Source: Candidatus Kuenenia stuttgartensis
GTDB taxonomy: Bacteria > Planctomycetota > Planctomycetia > Planctomycetales > Planctomycetaceae
Reading direction: 5' to 3'
Length of the DNA stretch: 64,000 bases
NCBI GenBank assembly: GCA_945861465.1
Contig: CAMAVB010000003.1
Span: 1-64,000, forward strand
The translations under genes were made by a program, and so were the position numbers. Under the pieces are notes generated by a model, which was given only the letters and a program-made list of their open reading frames with translations, was not told the origin of the DNA and searched no databases. Positions 42,561 through 52,149 of the stretch are shown in pieces; within the stretch, counting starts at the first letter, position 1; every line of letters begins with the position of its first letter.

Positions 42561-43580
42561 ATGTCCCATTTTTTGCCTGAAATTCGGACCACTGCTGTCG
42601 GCGTTCTGCTGGCGCTGTTGCTATCGAGTCCATTGGTTGCCCAGGGCCAGACGCCGATTAAGGCGGAAGAAGCACGAATGCAGATCATTCGTGAGGTCCC
42701 GATTTCCACAGAAGTCACAGGCAAGCTGGAGAGCGTAAGTCCGGGCAAGGAAGGGCTGTACGTAAAGCAGGGTGACCTGATGATTGAGGTCGCAGATGAC
42801 TTGATTCGGAAGGAGGTGGCTGAGGCGCAAATGAAGTCCGACTCGGTCGTGGAAATTGAGTTTGCCGTGGTCGCGCTCGACAAGGCGGAGATCGATCTGA
42901 AGACGCGTGTCGAGGCAAACCTGAAGTACGCATCATTCAGTGAAAACGAAATTCGGCAAACGGAGCTGGAAGTCAAGAAGACGAAGGCGTCGCTTGCGAA
43001 GGCTCGTGAAGACAAAGAGATTCTCGGCCTGACACTGGAAACCAAGGCGGCTCAATTAGCTCAGTATCAGGTCTATGCACCGTTTGATGGGTTAGTCACA
43101 AAAATTCATCGCTGGCCGGGGCAAAGTGTTCGACCCGGCGATCCGGTGATCACGATCACAGACATGTCGTTGCTCCGTGCAGTGTTGAAGGTCGATTATA
43201 AACGCCGCGAAGCAGTCTTCGTCGGCGATTCAGTCGAAATCAGGATCGACACCACAGGAAAATCAATTAAGCCGGAAGCCACAGAATTTGAGCCGGACCG
43301 ACGGACGTCGATCGACAAGGATAATCAGGCTGCGGATCTATTCGAACGTGGTGGACCATTCGCCCCGGAACCAGTTTTCCCCGCACTGGCACAGGAAGAG
43401 GATGAAGTCTTCATCGGCACGATTGAATTGATACGTCCCCTGGTGGACCAGAAATCCAAAGTGCTTTATCTCAACGTGGATGTGAATGTGCCAAATCGTC
43501 AGGACAAGTACGGACGCTGGCTGCTGTTGCAAGGTCTGCCTGTTGAAGCCACGATCATACCTGAGAAGCGTGCAGAATGA
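42561..43580 (+). CDS. HlyD-family membrane-fusion/adaptor protein
   Basis: 339 aa (ATG at 42561; a GTG at 42558 is also open). Signal-like N-terminus (TTAVGVLLALLLSSPLVAQG). A lipoyl/barrel-sandwich half is visible at VPISTEVTGKLESVSPGKEG (about 45-64), a coiled-coil hairpin (about 85-165; KKTKASLAKAREDKEILG), and the second lipoyl half YQVYAPFDGLVTKIHRWPGQ (about 173-192) followed by VRPGDPVITITDMS. It ends overlapping the next gene by 4 bp (ATGA), so it is the adaptor for the M50-type membrane protein next to it. Confidence 0.9.
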   Translation: MSHFLPEIRTTAVGVLLALLLSSPLVAQGQTPIKAEEARMQIIREVPISTEVTGKLESVSPGKEGLYVKQGDLMIEVADDLIRKEVAEAQMKSDSVVEIEFAVVALDKAEIDLKTRVEANLKYASFSENEIRQTELEVKKTKASLAKAREDKEILGLTLETKAAQLAQYQVYAPFDGLVTKIHRWPGQSVRPGDPVITITDMSLLRAVLKVDYKRREAVFVGDSVEIRIDTTGKSIKPEATEFEPDRRTSIDKDNQAADLFERGGPFAPEPVFPALAQEEDEVFIGTIELIRPLVDQKSKVLYLNVDVNVPNRQDKYGRWLLLQGLPVEATIIPEKRAE

Positions 43581-45988
43581 GTTCCGGCAACATGGTCGCT
43601 TCCAATCAGCGACCCATTCCTTTACGAAAACGTGCGGACCTTGTCGTTGCCAAAATTGATTATCTTGGCGTTGGCTATCAGGTCATCAAGGACCCAATTG
43701 CGCTGAAGTATCATCGGCTGCAGATTGAGCAGTATCGGATTCTGGAACTGCTCGACGGCGTACGCAGTCTGGAAGCAGTCCGGGACGATTTGAAGTTTGA
43801 ATTTCCAACACTGCAGATCACGCTCAGCGACATTCAACAACTGATCACCGACCTGCATCGCAAGGGACTGGTGGTCAGCAATCGCGTAGGGCAGGGGGCC
43901 GCAGTCGTCCGGGAACGCCAGAAGACGCGCAAGGAAAAAATCAAGCAGACGATGATGAGTCTGCTTTCCCTGCGGCTGCCGGGCTGGGATCCGGAACGGA
44001 CGCTGCGTGGAATGCTTCCGTTTGTAAGCTGGTTGTTTCATCCGTTCGTTGCCACGTTGTGCATCATGTTTGTGATATCATCGTGGCTGGTTCTGGGTGC
44101 GAATCTGGAAGTGTTTCGCAGTAAACTCCCAGAATTTCAAAGCTTCTTCGGCTGGCCCAACCTGATGTATTTGTGGGTCACACTGGGCGTGGCCAAGATC
44201 ATCCATGAATTCGGCCACGGCATCAGTTGCGTGTATTACGGCAGCGAATGCCACGAAATGGGAGTCATGCTGCTGGTGTTCAGTCCGTGCCTGTATTGTG
44301 ATGTCACAGATTCGTGGATGATGCGGAACAAGTGGCATCGAATTATCATCGGTGCCGCCGGGATGTATATCGAAGTGATCCTGTCGGGTGTCGCCATCTA
44401 CGTCTGGTGGCTGACGGAATCCGGGATGTTGCATTACCTGGCGCTCAACACGTTTTTTGTGACGACAATTACAACGGTCATCTTTAACCTGAACCCACTG
44501 ATGCGGTTCGACGGTTATTACATGATGAGTGACTTTCTGGAGATTCCGAATCTCCGTCAGAAGTCGGAAAAACTGCTCCGCGAAGCGTTTTCCTGGTACT
44601 GCCTTGGAATCGAATCAAAGCCCGATCCGTTCATGCCGGAAACCGGTCGAGCCTGGTTCGTCACCTACGCGATTGCGGCTTGGTTGTATCGCTGGGTGAT
44701 TCTGGTTTCGATCAGTATGTTTCTGTATACGGTGCTCAAACCTTATGATCTGCAGAGCATCGGGATTTCGGTCATGATCTTTTCCATGGCCGGGATTGTC
44801 TTCAGCATGTTTCGCAGTATTTACCAAATCATTGCCACACCTCGGATGGAACCCATGAGCAAAACAAAAATTGCCATTTCATCGCTGCTTTTTGGTGGTG
44901 TCGTCTACGTGGCTTTCAGCACACCGATTCCCTGGTATCACGAAGCCCCTTGCTTTCTGGAACCTCAGGACGTCGTGATGGTTCCGGCACCTGTGAACGG
45001 CATGATTCTGGATCCTGACGAATACCGCAAACAGTACGATGAATTGCTCAAATTCCAGGTGAACGCGAGAAAATCGGCGGTTGAAATTGCAGTTCCATTG
45101 GAACCGGACAAGCTCATGATCGACCCTGCAAAACTGGATCTACTGAAGGGGCTTCCGACCCCCGCTGAGTATGATCGCATTCCCCGCAATGGTGAAACTG
45201 TCGCGGTCGATGATGTCATCGTGATCCTCGAAAGTCCAGACGATCTGAGAAGACATGATGAACTCCTCCAGCACGTATTCAACTGGGTCTTCCGCACTCA
45301 GGAAATTCGTCAATACATCATCAACGAAGATCCTGCGAGTGAAGGCGTAGCGATTGCAGAAGCGCTGGAACTGGAACAACAGATTCAGAAAACCGTGCGT
45401 CTGAACCTGCAACGTGTGGTCCGCGCGACAACGGCAGGAACACTCGTTGCCGCCAGGCGTGTGCCGGAACCACCGCGGAATGAAGTCGATGCGATGAAAC
45501 TGGGGCGCTGGACGGGAACGCCGCTGGATCCTGAGAACGGCGGGTGCCTGATTGAAGCCGGGCAGGAAATAGCAAGCATCGCGCCTTCAGAAAGACTGCA
45601 CGCAGTGATGTACATCGATCAGGGTGACCGGGATGATCTGCAGGACGAAATGCCGCTGGAAATTAAGTTGGATCACCTGGCGAATATCACCTTTCTGACG
45701 CGCGTGGACTTGATTTCCCCGAAGGGTGAAGTCATGGCTCCGGAATCTCTGACGACCCGCTTTCACGGGCCCCTGGCAACGAAGGCCAATCAGCAAGGGC
45801 AGGAACAACTGGCCAGCACGGCCTATCGTGCAATCGCTGAACTCTACTTTGCCGAAGGAAGTACTCAGCCCGAATCTCAACTCCTGAAGCCGGGGATGAG
45901 GGGGAATGGGCGTTTTATCATTTCCAACCGCACAGCGGCGTACTGGATGTGGCGTTATGTCTGCGAAACGTTCCGTTTTCGTGTCTAA
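43577..45988 (+). CDS. M50-type site-2 protease-like membrane protein with PqqD-like N-terminus and lipoyl-like C-terminus
   Basis: 803 aa. Residues about 10-110 resemble a PqqD-type winged-helix peptide-binding domain (LKYHRLQIEQYRILELLDGV). Membrane helices follow, with the zinc motif KIIHEFGHGISCV (His210, Glu211, His214) and the third ligand region FNLNPLMRFDGYYMMSDFL (Asp312). These are the site-2 protease (M50) hallmarks. After further helices (to about 455), the C-terminal half resembles a HlyD-like barrel-sandwich (DVVMVPAPVNGMILDP) split by an inserted helical part. Translation is coupled to the HlyD gene. Such pairs are thought to export peptides; the cargo is not in this window. 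Confidence 0.85.
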   Translation: MSSGNMVASNQRPIPLRKRADLVVAKIDYLGVGYQVIKDPIALKYHRLQIEQYRILELLDGVRSLEAVRDDLKFEFPTLQITLSDIQQLITDLHRKGLVVSNRVGQGAAVVRERQKTRKEKIKQTMMSLLSLRLPGWDPERTLRGMLPFVSWLFHPFVATLCIMFVISSWLVLGANLEVFRSKLPEFQSFFGWPNLMYLWVTLGVAKIIHEFGHGISCVYYGSECHEMGVMLLVFSPCLYCDVTDSWMMRNKWHRIIIGAAGMYIEVILSGVAIYVWWLTESGMLHYLALNTFFVTTITTVIFNLNPLMRFDGYYMMSDFLEIPNLRQKSEKLLREAFSWYCLGIESKPDPFMPETGRAWFVTYAIAAWLYRWVILVSISMFLYTVLKPYDLQSIGISVMIFSMAGIVFSMFRSIYQIIATPRMEPMSKTKIAISSLLFGGVVYVAFSTPIPWYHEAPCFLEPQDVVMVPAPVNGMILDPDEYRKQYDELLKFQVNARKSAVEIAVPLEPDKLMIDPAKLDLLKGLPTPAEYDRIPRNGETVAVDDVIVILESPDDLRRHDELLQHVFNWVFRTQEIRQYIINEDPASEGVAIAEALELEQQIQKTVRLNLQRVVRATTAGTLVAARRVPEPPRNEVDAMKLGRWTGTPLDPENGGCLIEAGQEIASIAPSERLHAVMYIDQGDRDDLQDEMPLEIKLDHLANITFLTRVDLISPKGEVMAPESLTTRFHGPLATKANQQGQEQLASTAYRAIAELYFAEGSTQPESQLLKPGMRGNGRFIISNRTAAYWMWRYVCETFRFRV

Positions 45989-46193
45989 TGCCCCCCAAAA
46001 AAGGCGTCGGACTTCCGGATTGCAGAAAAGTCCGGGGATTGCACGCTTCTGAAGATCCGGGAATACACGACGGGCTTTCGTTTGGGTATCCTGCCGGGCT
46101 CGTTTTGGCCGGATGATGTGTCGAGCGGATTGAATTCGCGGCATCTAGGTTTGAGTTTTGACTGATACCACGCTTGTTTCGTGGCTGGATTCT

Positions 46194-48326
46194 ATGGAAA
46201 ACCGTCGCCTCTTTACGTTTCTGATGACGTCGTTGCTGTTCATGATTCTCTGGGGGCAGTACCTCCAGCCGAAGTTCTTTCCGGAGAAGAAGAAGCCCAA
46301 AGTTGCAGATCAACAGATCGCGGACGCGGCGAAGGCGGATCTTCAGCAGGCAATCGTCGCAGAAGTCAGCGATCCTGCCAATCCGCATGCGTCGGCTGAC
46401 GCCGATCCTGTTCAGCCCGTCGCTGAGCTGATAATTCTGGACTATCCGAGTCAGGAATTCACCCTCGGATCCATCGACCCGAAAAGCGGTTACGCTCTGG
46501 CCGTTGATCTGACTTCCACTGGAGCGGCGATCGAGAGTGTGCGGTTGACTTCGCCACAGTTTCGAGATCTGCGGGACGAAACTTTGCAGGCCCGGATCGT
46601 GGGAAATACCCCGACACCGGATCGCACGTTTTCAACAGCCTTCGCCGTCATCGACAAGCAACTTGAAAAGGCCGGACAGACGCTGGAGACGACGAACTGG
46701 AAACTGGCGGGAACCGACGAAAACGAAGAAGGCTGCTCAGCAACGTTTGAATACGAGGCACCGGACAAGTCACTGCGAATTCGCAAGTCGTACACGCTGC
46801 CGAAACTCAACCTCACCGGCAAGGCGCTTGAAAAAGCGTGGCGTGATGATCCCTCATTTTACACACTGCAAGTCGCGATTGAGATGACGAATCTGTCGGA
46901 CAAGCAGCAGTCAATCGAATACGAAATGCAGGGGCCGGTCGGTGTCCTGCTGGAGAATCAGGAACATACATCGAAGTACCGCGATATCCACATCGAATTT
47001 ATTGACGGCACAAAAGGTGCCACGACGACTGCTGATACGGTCAGAAAGTACGTTAATGATGTCGAGGAAGAAAAAGGTCAAACGCTGCCCCAAAAAGAAC
47101 AGTTTGATTTCCTGCGGGAAGAAAAAGAATGGACGTCCGCGTTTCGCTACGCCGGAGTGGACGTGCAATTTTTTGCAGCCCTGATTTCGCCGCTGGATGA
47201 TCGTCCCGATGAAATTCGGTCAGATGTTTCAACCAAATGGATTGAACGCACGTTTCCTGTACTGATCCTGCCCGATCCTGTGGAACCCCGAATGTCCGAC
47301 GTCAGTATTCGCATGGCGTCCAATCCGGTTGTGCTGCAACCGAAAGGTGATGGAGACTCGATCACTCACAAGTTTGCCTTCTTTGTGGGGCCGAAGCGGC
47401 GTGAACTTCTCGACCCGGCACCGATGTCGGCCGGTCAGGTGCTGAATTACGGCTGGTTCGGATTTGTGGCACGGGGCATGCACTATCTGCTGGATACGTT
47501 TTATACGTTTGGACTTCCATATTTCCTGGCGATCATTTCGTTGACGATCCTTGTGCGTGGCCTCATGTTTCCGATTTCCCGCAAGCAGGCCATCAGCGCG
47601 GCGCGCATGAAGGAACTGCAGCCAAAGCTGACCGAGCTAAAAGCAAAATATGCGGACGATCGCGAAAAACTTGCGAAGGCTCAAATGGAATTGTGGCGGA
47701 AGCATAAAATCAATCCGATTGGCGGCTGTTTGCCGCTGTTCCTGCAGATGCCGATTTTCATCGGCCTGTACACAGCGCTCAATTCGGCAGTCGACCTTCG
47801 GCAACAGAAGCTGCTGTGGATTAATAACCTTGCCGGGCCTGATGCTCTGTTTCGCCTGCCGTTTAATGTGCCATTTCTGGGGTATGACTTTAGTGTGCTG
47901 CCGCTGTGTACTGTCGGTCTGTTTCTGACACAGCAAAAGATGTTCATGCCGCCCGCAACTGATGAGCAGCAGGAAGCTCAGTACAAGATGATGAACATCA
48001 TGACTTTGTTCATGGGTGTGATGTTCTGGCATCAGCCAGCCGGGCTGTGTATCTATTTTATCGCGTCGAGTCTGTGGAGTATTGCGGAACGCAAGCTGCT
48101 TGGGGCTGGCTCCATGACACCCACGTCCGGTGCTTCGGTCGAAGTGATTGAACCTGACAACAACTCGAAGCCAGCCGCAAAACCGAAAGCGAATCAGGTT
48201 GTCTCACCGGCAGAAGGTCGCAAGGTCCCCGGCTTTCTCAAGAAGTTGCTCGATGCAGCCCAGAATGCCCGCGATCAGGCCGATCAACAGCGCGAAAAAG
48301 AAAGCCGCAAAGGCAAGAAACGCTGA
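46194..48326 (+). CDS. yidC: Membrane protein insertase YidC
   Basis: 710 aa from the ATG at 46194; a TTG at 46158 would add 12 residues. YidC inserts and folds inner-membrane proteins. The N-terminal helix (LFTFLMTSLLFMILWGQYLQ) is followed by a large periplasmic domain (about 70-430). The conserved insertase core starts at FGLPYFLAIISLTILVRGLM, then FPISRKQAISAARMKELQPK with the cytoplasmic hairpin (about 470-530) and INPIGGCLPLFLQMPIFIGL. The last helices include MNIMTLFMGVMFWHQPAGLC. The C-terminal tail is Lys/Arg-rich, typical for YidC/Oxa1 proteins binding ribosomes. A LarA-like gene follows after 7 bp. Confidence 0.96.
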   Translation: MENRRLFTFLMTSLLFMILWGQYLQPKFFPEKKKPKVADQQIADAAKADLQQAIVAEVSDPANPHASADADPVQPVAELIILDYPSQEFTLGSIDPKSGYALAVDLTSTGAAIESVRLTSPQFRDLRDETLQARIVGNTPTPDRTFSTAFAVIDKQLEKAGQTLETTNWKLAGTDENEEGCSATFEYEAPDKSLRIRKSYTLPKLNLTGKALEKAWRDDPSFYTLQVAIEMTNLSDKQQSIEYEMQGPVGVLLENQEHTSKYRDIHIEFIDGTKGATTTADTVRKYVNDVEEEKGQTLPQKEQFDFLREEKEWTSAFRYAGVDVQFFAALISPLDDRPDEIRSDVSTKWIERTFPVLILPDPVEPRMSDVSIRMASNPVVLQPKGDGDSITHKFAFFVGPKRRELLDPAPMSAGQVLNYGWFGFVARGMHYLLDTFYTFGLPYFLAIISLTILVRGLMFPISRKQAISAARMKELQPKLTELKAKYADDREKLAKAQMELWRKHKINPIGGCLPLFLQMPIFIGLYTALNSAVDLRQQKLLWINNLAGPDALFRLPFNVPFLGYDFSVLPLCTVGLFLTQQKMFMPPATDEQQEAQYKMMNIMTLFMGVMFWHQPAGLCIYFIASSLWSIAERKLLGAGSMTPTSGASVEVIEPDNNSKPAAKPKANQVVSPAEGRKVPGFLKKLLDAAQNARDQADQQREKESRKGKKR

Positions 48327-48333
48327 GATTGAT

Positions 48334-49542
48334 ATGCAGCCGGAATCGATCACCCTCCACAGCGGCAAACTCACTGCGTCCGTTCGTACCGACAGTGTAA
48401 AGCTCCTGGTGGCGTGCCGCGAACCATCACAATCAGTCGCCGAACAATGTCGCGGCGCGCTCCTCGCGCCGCTGGGATTGCCGGAACTTGCACGCTGCGT
48501 CGTGCCGGGGGATTCTGTTTCGATTGTCATCGATCCGGAAACTCCGCATGTGGTTGAACTGCTGGTCGCCGTGTGCGGACAGTTGCTGTCGGTGTCGGAC
48601 AATGGAACGGCACTCTCTTTGCTGCTGCCGCCTGATCCGGCAGGGGCGGGCTGGAATCGACTTATCGCACAAGTGCCACGTCATTTGCAACAGCAACTGA
48701 CGGTCCATGTCCATGATCCGTCGGCGACAGATCAGTTGAGTTATCTGGCCAGTTCGGTCGCCGGTGACCGAGTGTATCTGAATCGCAGAATCTCCGACGC
48801 TGACTTGTTGGTTACGATCGGGATTGTGTGCTTCGACAGCCTGCTCGGATATCGGGGAACAACCAGCGGCATCTTTCCATGGTTTTCAGATACGGAGGCG
48901 ATTCAGCAGGCAAGGACTCAACGACATCCGGAACTCACTCCGGAACAGCCGCGCCCGTACCGACAACTGGTCGATGAAGTTGGCTGGCTGCTGGGTACTC
49001 AGTTTTCCGTCCAGATCGTTCCCAGCCCGGGCGACGCACCTCTCGCGGTTCTGGCGGGATTGCCGGAAGACGTGATGACTGCCGGCAAAGCCCTGGTCGA
49101 TCGCGTCTGGCGCGTAAAGCCACATCAGGAAGTCGATGCCGTTGTGCTGTCAGTGCCGTGCGATGCGTCATCCGGATGGAGACAATTTGGAAATGCCATC
49201 GAACTGGCCACCAGACTTGTGCAACCCGATGGACGAATCATTGTCGTCGCCGATCTGCCCGTTCCGGAAGGTCCCGGCGCGACCATGCTGCGACGCTGCC
49301 AGGATGCTGATGAATTGCTGAAGCCACTGCGCCGGGAACCTGGTCAGGATGCGGTTGAAATTACACAGCTGATCAACACGCTTCGCCACGCTCGCGTCTA
49401 TCTCTACAGCAACATGCCGTCGGACATCGTGGAAGAACTTGGCATCATCGCGATTGAAGACTCCGCCGAACTGCAACGACTTACGACGGCAGCAAAGTCC
49501 TGCGTTGCGTTGCCCCATGCTAATTATGCATGGATCGGATGA
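48334..49542 (+). CDS. LarA-like (DUF2088, lactate racemase N-terminal) protein
   Basis: 402 aa from the ATG at 48334, 7 bp after the yidC stop; a GAGATTGAT stretch precedes it. The N-terminal region resembles the LarA family: PLGLPELARCVVPGDSVSIV (about 50-69) and DPETPHVVELLVAVCGQLLS. A second half (about 190-400) carries AVVLSVPCDASSGWRQFGNA and DGRIIVVADLPVPEGPGATM. The metal/pincer-cofactor residues of true lactate racemase (the Lys and His set) are not obvious to me, and no larB/larC/larE maturation genes are present. Most likely a LarA-like protein of unknown reaction rather than lactate racemase. Confidence 0.7.
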   Translation: MQPESITLHSGKLTASVRTDSVKLLVACREPSQSVAEQCRGALLAPLGLPELARCVVPGDSVSIVIDPETPHVVELLVAVCGQLLSVSDNGTALSLLLPPDPAGAGWNRLIAQVPRHLQQQLTVHVHDPSATDQLSYLASSVAGDRVYLNRRISDADLLVTIGIVCFDSLLGYRGTTSGIFPWFSDTEAIQQARTQRHPELTPEQPRPYRQLVDEVGWLLGTQFSVQIVPSPGDAPLAVLAGLPEDVMTAGKALVDRVWRVKPHQEVDAVVLSVPCDASSGWRQFGNAIELATRLVQPDGRIIVVADLPVPEGPGATMLRRCQDADELLKPLRREPGQDAVEITQLINTLRHARVYLYSNMPSDIVEELGIIAIEDSAELQRLTTAAKSCVALPHANYAWIG

Positions 49543-49580
49543 GTCTGTTTATTATCCGTCACGGCCCAAGGCGGCGATTC

Positions 49581-49713
49581 CTGTAGCTTGGACATTCATG
49601 TCCGAGGCCTTGCCAGAAAGCGTTCCGCTGACGCAGAGTTTTTGAGGCACGAAATAATCAGACCAGAGAAAGTCGCACCCAAAAACGACGGACATGAATG
49701 TCCATCGTACAGC
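49581..49713. repeat. TIR element, family F (full copy), between convergent genes
   Basis: Ends CTGTAGCTTGGACATTCATG and CATGAATGTCCATCGTACAG are inverted over about 24 bp. This shows that the short GGACATTCATGTCC palindromes elsewhere are likely single ends of this type of unit. It lies between the LarA-like and esterase-fold stops. Confidence 0.85.
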
Positions 49714-49723
49714 CGCCATGAAC

Positions 49724-50539
49724 TTACACCAGTGCTTCTCGGTTGATGCAGTTCATAATCCAGTGATCGAGTATCCGGACTTCGCTGCCGGATGGATCGA
49801 CGGGCTGTTCGGTAAGTTCGAGGTCCACGATTCCTCCGGCTGACCTGAGAATTCGCACGGATTCCACGCTGCGAGCCAGCATCTCGCCGGGGCAGCTTCG
49901 CGAGACGCTCATCAGTACTGGTTTGCCACGCAGGCCCGTCAGACGCACTGCCTTCATGCAGTCACTTTTGCAGACTGGGTCCAGCAGGATGCCGCCCGCA
50001 AACCATTCCGGTCGCTGAGCAAGCATTTGCAGAGCGGCGTCGGCCCCATACCCGGAACCTGCCAGAAAAATGCGTTCGCTGTGGATGTGAAACGCCTGTC
50101 GCAGGCGACATGTTGTGACGTGCAGCAGATCCTGCAAGGGTACTGACCCAAACTGCAGCGACGATACGTCCCACCGAAATCCGCCCGCAGTTTCATGCAT
50201 CCGGTTGCCGCGCAACGCCAGCCCGATGTAGTTCTGCGAACTGACGGCCGACATCACTTCTTCGAGTTGATCTTCGTCCGTCGCATCGCTGTGAAACCAG
50301 ACGACGAGCGGATAGGCGTATCCTTCTTCGTAACGTTCGGGAACGTAGATCGAAACTGGCCAGTCTGATTCTGCAACTGAACCCGAGTACTGTGACGGAC
50401 AATCAGCAGATTGGCTCCATGATTCGTAAACTTCCCGCAGCTCTGTCGGAAGCATTTCGAGATCTATGTCCGGCAATAAAGAATCCAGTTCACCTGACGA
50501 GAACGACATGCTTCGAACGCGATTAATCATGTGAAACAC
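49724..50539 (-). CDS. Esterase-fold alpha/beta hydrolase with altered nucleophile elbow
   Basis: 271 aa. Resembles phospholipase/carboxylesterase and feruloyl-esterase-like hydrolases: YVPERYEEGYAYPLVVWFHS (about 51-70) with the oxyanion region, SSQNYIGLALRGNR, then the nucleophile-elbow region SERIFLAGSGYGADAALQML. In active members this reads G-x-S-x-G with Ser in the middle; aligned here the central residue is Gly (G-S-G-Y-G), so the Ser is shifted by one. The DHWIMNC end could supply a His. It may therefore be inactive or act as a binding protein. No signal peptide; family assignment is reasonable. Confidence 0.75.
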   Translation of the reverse strand: MFHMINRVRSMSFSSGELDSLLPDIDLEMLPTELREVYESWSQSADCPSQYSGSVAESDWPVSIYVPERYEEGYAYPLVVWFHSDATDEDQLEEVMSAVSSQNYIGLALRGNRMHETAGGFRWDVSSLQFGSVPLQDLLHVTTCRLRQAFHIHSERIFLAGSGYGADAALQMLAQRPEWFAGGILLDPVCKSDCMKAVRLTGLRGKPVLMSVSRSCPGEMLARSVESVRILRSAGGIVDLELTEQPVDPSGSEVRILDHWIMNCINREALV

Positions 50540-50650
50540 TTCCGTGATTTAGAAAAAAGTATGAGTAGGGGGAGGACACATCAAAACCAGGTACTTGAAG
50601 TTCATCCTGAACTTCTCTTGAGCTAACTACTTGATCAACCCCTGGGCCGA

Positions 50651-51349
50651 TCAGTATTCCGTTCTGGAAATCCCCTGTCTGATTTTGTGCAGAGGAAAGT
50701 GCTTTCCAGGACAGGCTGTCGCTTTCACCGAATCATGTCCCATGAGCCTTTCCGGACTGATCCGATGGCGAGCCGTAAGAACTCTTACCAATGACTTAAG
50801 TGAATTCATCTGGGCCTTCGAGGGGTGTGTTTCTTCAAAGTTGCCGATGAGGCAGATCCCGATTCCGCGAGCGTTAAACAGTTCATTGCCGGAATGAGCC
50901 CCATGAATCTGCTCCTTCCAGCGAAACGTCGCCTGCACGGTACCATCCGGCATTCCCTGACCGTTGCCGATCACAAAATGATAACCAATCCCCAGCCATG
51001 GGTTTCCTGCTGCGTCCCTGCGATTCAAGTGTTCCGCGTGAATCGTCGCTGCACTGCCGGATTCTGTGGCAGAGTGATGAATCACGATGTACTCCCATTC
51101 CGTTTCTTCAACTTCTGCCATCCATGTCAGTTTCGAATCCGTTGGTTTCGTTTTCGTACGTCCTCCGGACAGACCTCGCATGGCCGAACCGGAAATCATC
51201 CATGATCGATTTTCCTGAGCCACAACGTGATCCGGAATGCTCCCGACAATGACCAGCACACAACAGACACCAATCACCACAATCAACCGATGGAAGAGTT
51301 TTCGAAAACTGTTCCCGATTTTATGATCGTGATTGATTCTCTTCGCCAC
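50651..51349 (-). CDS. Peptidoglycan-recognition/N-acetylmuramoyl-L-alanine amidase-type protein
   Basis: 232 aa with an N-terminal membrane or signal helix (LIVVIGVCCVLVIVGSIPDH, about 21-40). The Amidase_2/PGRP fold follows: WEYIVIHHSATESGSAATIH (first zinc His, about 91), GIGYHFVIGNGQGMPDGTVQ (about 118-137), then AHSGNELFNARGIGICLIGN and the two remaining zinc ligands in LMGHDSVKATACPGKHFP (His and Cys, T7-lysozyme-like set). Predicted to cleave the amide bond of peptidoglycan outside the cytoplasm, consistent with planctomycetes having peptidoglycan. The upstream 111 bp to the esterase-fold gene carry no gene. Confidence 0.9.
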   Translation of the reverse strand: MAKRINHDHKIGNSFRKLFHRLIVVIGVCCVLVIVGSIPDHVVAQENRSWMISGSAMRGLSGGRTKTKPTDSKLTWMAEVEETEWEYIVIHHSATESGSAATIHAEHLNRRDAAGNPWLGIGYHFVIGNGQGMPDGTVQATFRWKEQIHGAHSGNELFNARGIGICLIGNFEETHPSKAQMNSLKSLVRVLTARHRISPERLMGHDSVKATACPGKHFPLHKIRQGISRTEY

Positions 51350-52120
51350 AGTTCAAAGCGCCCGTCCAAAACCTCATCCTCCGTGTTGCTGCCGTCGATG
51401 ATTTTTTGCAAAGCAGCACCGCAAAGTTGTGAATCCCGCACGCGACTCTACAAGGCTCCTGCAAACGTGTCAATGTCCTGTGTTTTCAAGGCATTCAGGT
51501 GCGACTTTTGATGGTTTAAGCAGGTTGATTTCACGCGGTCTGCGCTGACTTTAACGGCGTCTGAAAGGGCCTATAAACTGCCTGAATCGCCTTGATCACC
51601 CCAATCGTTACAACCTCAGCGATTTCAGCGTTTTCAGTACCCGGCATTTCAATTCCCCTTCAGTTTTGCGACCGGCGGGAACTGACTCGGTGACCGGAAT
51701 GGCGCTGGCACAGGTCACTGTGCTGAAACTGGCAGAGGGCAGGAAAACTGCGGGCAGGAAAATGAATGCCGGAAGATTCAGAATGAGATCCGGAGTTTTC
51801 GCACGTAGGGTGGGACAAGCGGCAGACAAGCCGCGCCGGCCCATCGTTCTTGAGTTGCACACATGGTGGGCCGACGTTCGCGTTGCTCGCTGGTCCCGCC
51901 CTGCAAGACCTCCGCTTCTCAAAGGGAGCCCGGTCGAAAAATAAGAAACACTCTCCCAATCGATCTTGAAATTCACGTTGGAAATGGCGACGATCTCGCC
52001 CGCGTTGCAGGTGAGGGTTCCAAATCCTGGCGATTCGTCCATGAATCGTCCACAACGGGGTTAAGCCATGTCACACAGTATGCTGCCGTCCGGCTCTCCG
52101 GCTTCCTGCGATCGTTGTTT
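51350..52120. other. 770-bp gap, mostly non-coding, with a family C element
   Basis: The segment 51805-51904 is a family C palindrome. The open frame running into the transposase remnant from 51863 starts within that element and is not a real gene start. From 51350 to 51800 I see no protein-like frame. Confidence 0.45.
51805..51904. repeat. Palindromic element, family C (copy 4)
   Basis: 100 bp, same subtype and length as the copy at 9930-10029: GTAGGGTGGGACAAGCGGCA at the left and GCTGGTCCCGCCCTGC at the right, with CCGCGCCGGCCCA inner arms. Confidence 0.87.
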
Positions 52121-52149
52121 TCGCATCTTCCCGGTCTATGGCTGAAGGC

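Noticed and set aside
51863..52149. Upstream part of the frame leading into the IS4 remnant
   Set aside because: Begins inside a family C palindrome and shows no transposase similarity until about 52150.
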